Source: Syngnathus acus (taxonomy: Eukaryota; Chordata; Actinopteri; Syngnathiformes; Syngnathidae). Taken from it: a stretch of DNA of 64,000 nt. The position numbers and the translations under genes are program-made. Below, piece by piece: positions 63,340 through 64,000 of the stretch. Below the pieces are notes generated by a model. The model saw only the letters and a list, made by a program, of their open reading frames with translations. It searched no databases and was not told where the DNA came from. Positions within the stretch are counted from its first letter, which is position 1. Every line of letters begins with the position of its first letter. Where the stretch lies: assembly GCF_901709675.1 (NCBI RefSeq), contig NC_051091.1:232967-296966 (forward strand). The letters run 5' to 3'.

Positions 63340-63760
63340 ACAAAGAAAAAACAAACACCGTTTATCTGTGGCGACTATAATATTGAGCATTTAAATCCTA
63401 GCAAAGCCAAAATGGCAGAAGCCTTTATCCATAGCCTCAACCTCGATCCTAGTATTACTAGAATCACCACCTATTAATAGATCATATCTTTACTAATGCC
63501 GTGGAGAACCATATGGTGGGTGAGTAGCACTTTTTCTAATATACAATGTAGCAAAAGCAACCAAGATTGTGAATTCCAATCTAGACAAGTCAGGATTGAG
63601 GAGGCCACGGAAGCACTACAAACAAATTGGAATACTACAATATACCGTTTCTATGAGCCTAACTGCCCAGTCAAACGATACAAAATCAAACCAAAGCGGG
63701 AATGATAATCAGTGGCTATGCAATCTAATAAATGCTTGCAAAAAGAAAAAAACCTCGATG
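63340..63760 (+). pseudogene. Non-LTR retrotransposon endonuclease relic
   Basis: From about 63361 the plus strand reads FICGDYNIEHLNP, then FIHSLNLDPSITRITTY, then, after a +1 or -1 shift, LIDHIFTNAVENHMVGE. These are the GD(F/Y)N-D, PSITR-TR and IDHIFTN motifs of apurinic-type LINE endonucleases. Further on, NLINACKKKK (about 63723-63755) resembles the linker before the reverse transcriptase. Stops and frameshifts show that it is inactive. Confidence 0.8.
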
Positions 63761-64000
63761 GAGGCATGTTTTGCATCACACTTGAAAAAAAGTGATTTGG
63801 ATTCCATTTGGTAATAGTGGTGCTCTTTTTAAAAAAAAAAAAAAGAAAATAAATAAATTGCCGTATCGTGTTCCAATTACCTCCTTCGTTTGGCTGGCCA
63901 ATAGGTCTTCCCGGTTAAACGAGTTGAAAGCTAAGAATTACTGCCATATTTCAGTCTAAAAGAAACAAACCACTAATTGCAGCGTGCCCTCCCCTCCTGG

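Larger units (their letters stand above)
62191..64000. other. Right-end intergenic DNA with repeats
   Basis: No intact gene. There is an ATTAAA at about 62397 that may serve C1orf50, a short 'ggcac' pentamer run at 62549-62570, a GAAA array (62708-62756), GAAC/GAGC units (62766-62790), a CCAT array (62995-63055) and a LINE fragment (63340-63760). Confidence 0.6.

Overview
The window is nuclear genomic DNA from a bony fish, most likely a compact-genome percomorph teleost; no species can be named from the sequence alone. The reasons are intron-split vertebrate genes with very short introns (often under 100 bp), teleost-type repeats (hAT MITEs, LINE 3' tails, degenerate LINE fragments) and an extreme density of tetranucleotide microsatellites. 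There are no prokaryotic operons, CRISPR arrays or tRNA/rRNA genes that I can see.

Layout: plxnb1-like plexin-B receptor (+, 687-12547); LINE-derived 3' tail and intergenic DNA; claudin-19-like gene (+, 15501-18012); then six genes on the minus strand: nucks1 (20733-26926), pdrg1 (28724-29835), zxdc (31290-36313), setd5 (about 38002-46391, apparently lacking its usual C-terminal exons), ap5b1 (49690-53556) and p3h1/leprecan (54466-59912). The last gene is C1orf50-like (DUF2452) (+, 60546-62190), head-to-head with p3h1 across a 0.63-kb bidirectional promoter region. The right end holds simple repeats and a broken LINE endonuclease fragment.

The genes do not form one pathway. They cover semaphorin signalling (plexin-B1), tight junctions (claudin-19), chromatin and transcription (NUCKS1, ZXDC, SETD5), a prefoldin-like factor (PDRG1), endosomal AP-5 coat assembly (AP5B1) and collagen prolyl 3-hydroxylation in the ER (P3H1). 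Claudin-19, P3H1 and C1orf50 are neighbours in human 1p34.2. Here they keep their order, but about 36 kb with five unrelated genes lies between the claudin and p3h1.

Most of the unusual content is in repeats and splice sites. It includes two hAT MITE copies with intact 8-bp target duplications and a shared mobile fragment whose CTTT tail serves as the polypyrimidine tract of two different genes. A GTGA microsatellite begins exactly at a p3h1 splice donor, and there is a phase-supported GC-AG intron in the plexin gene. A four-copy 64-bp minisatellite lies downstream of pdrg1, inverted CRE-containing repeats flank p3h1, and setd5 has a missing 3' end. I found no convincing new biochemical system. 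All exon boundaries were read by eye from splice consensus, reading phase and remembered family sequences; no alignment was run.
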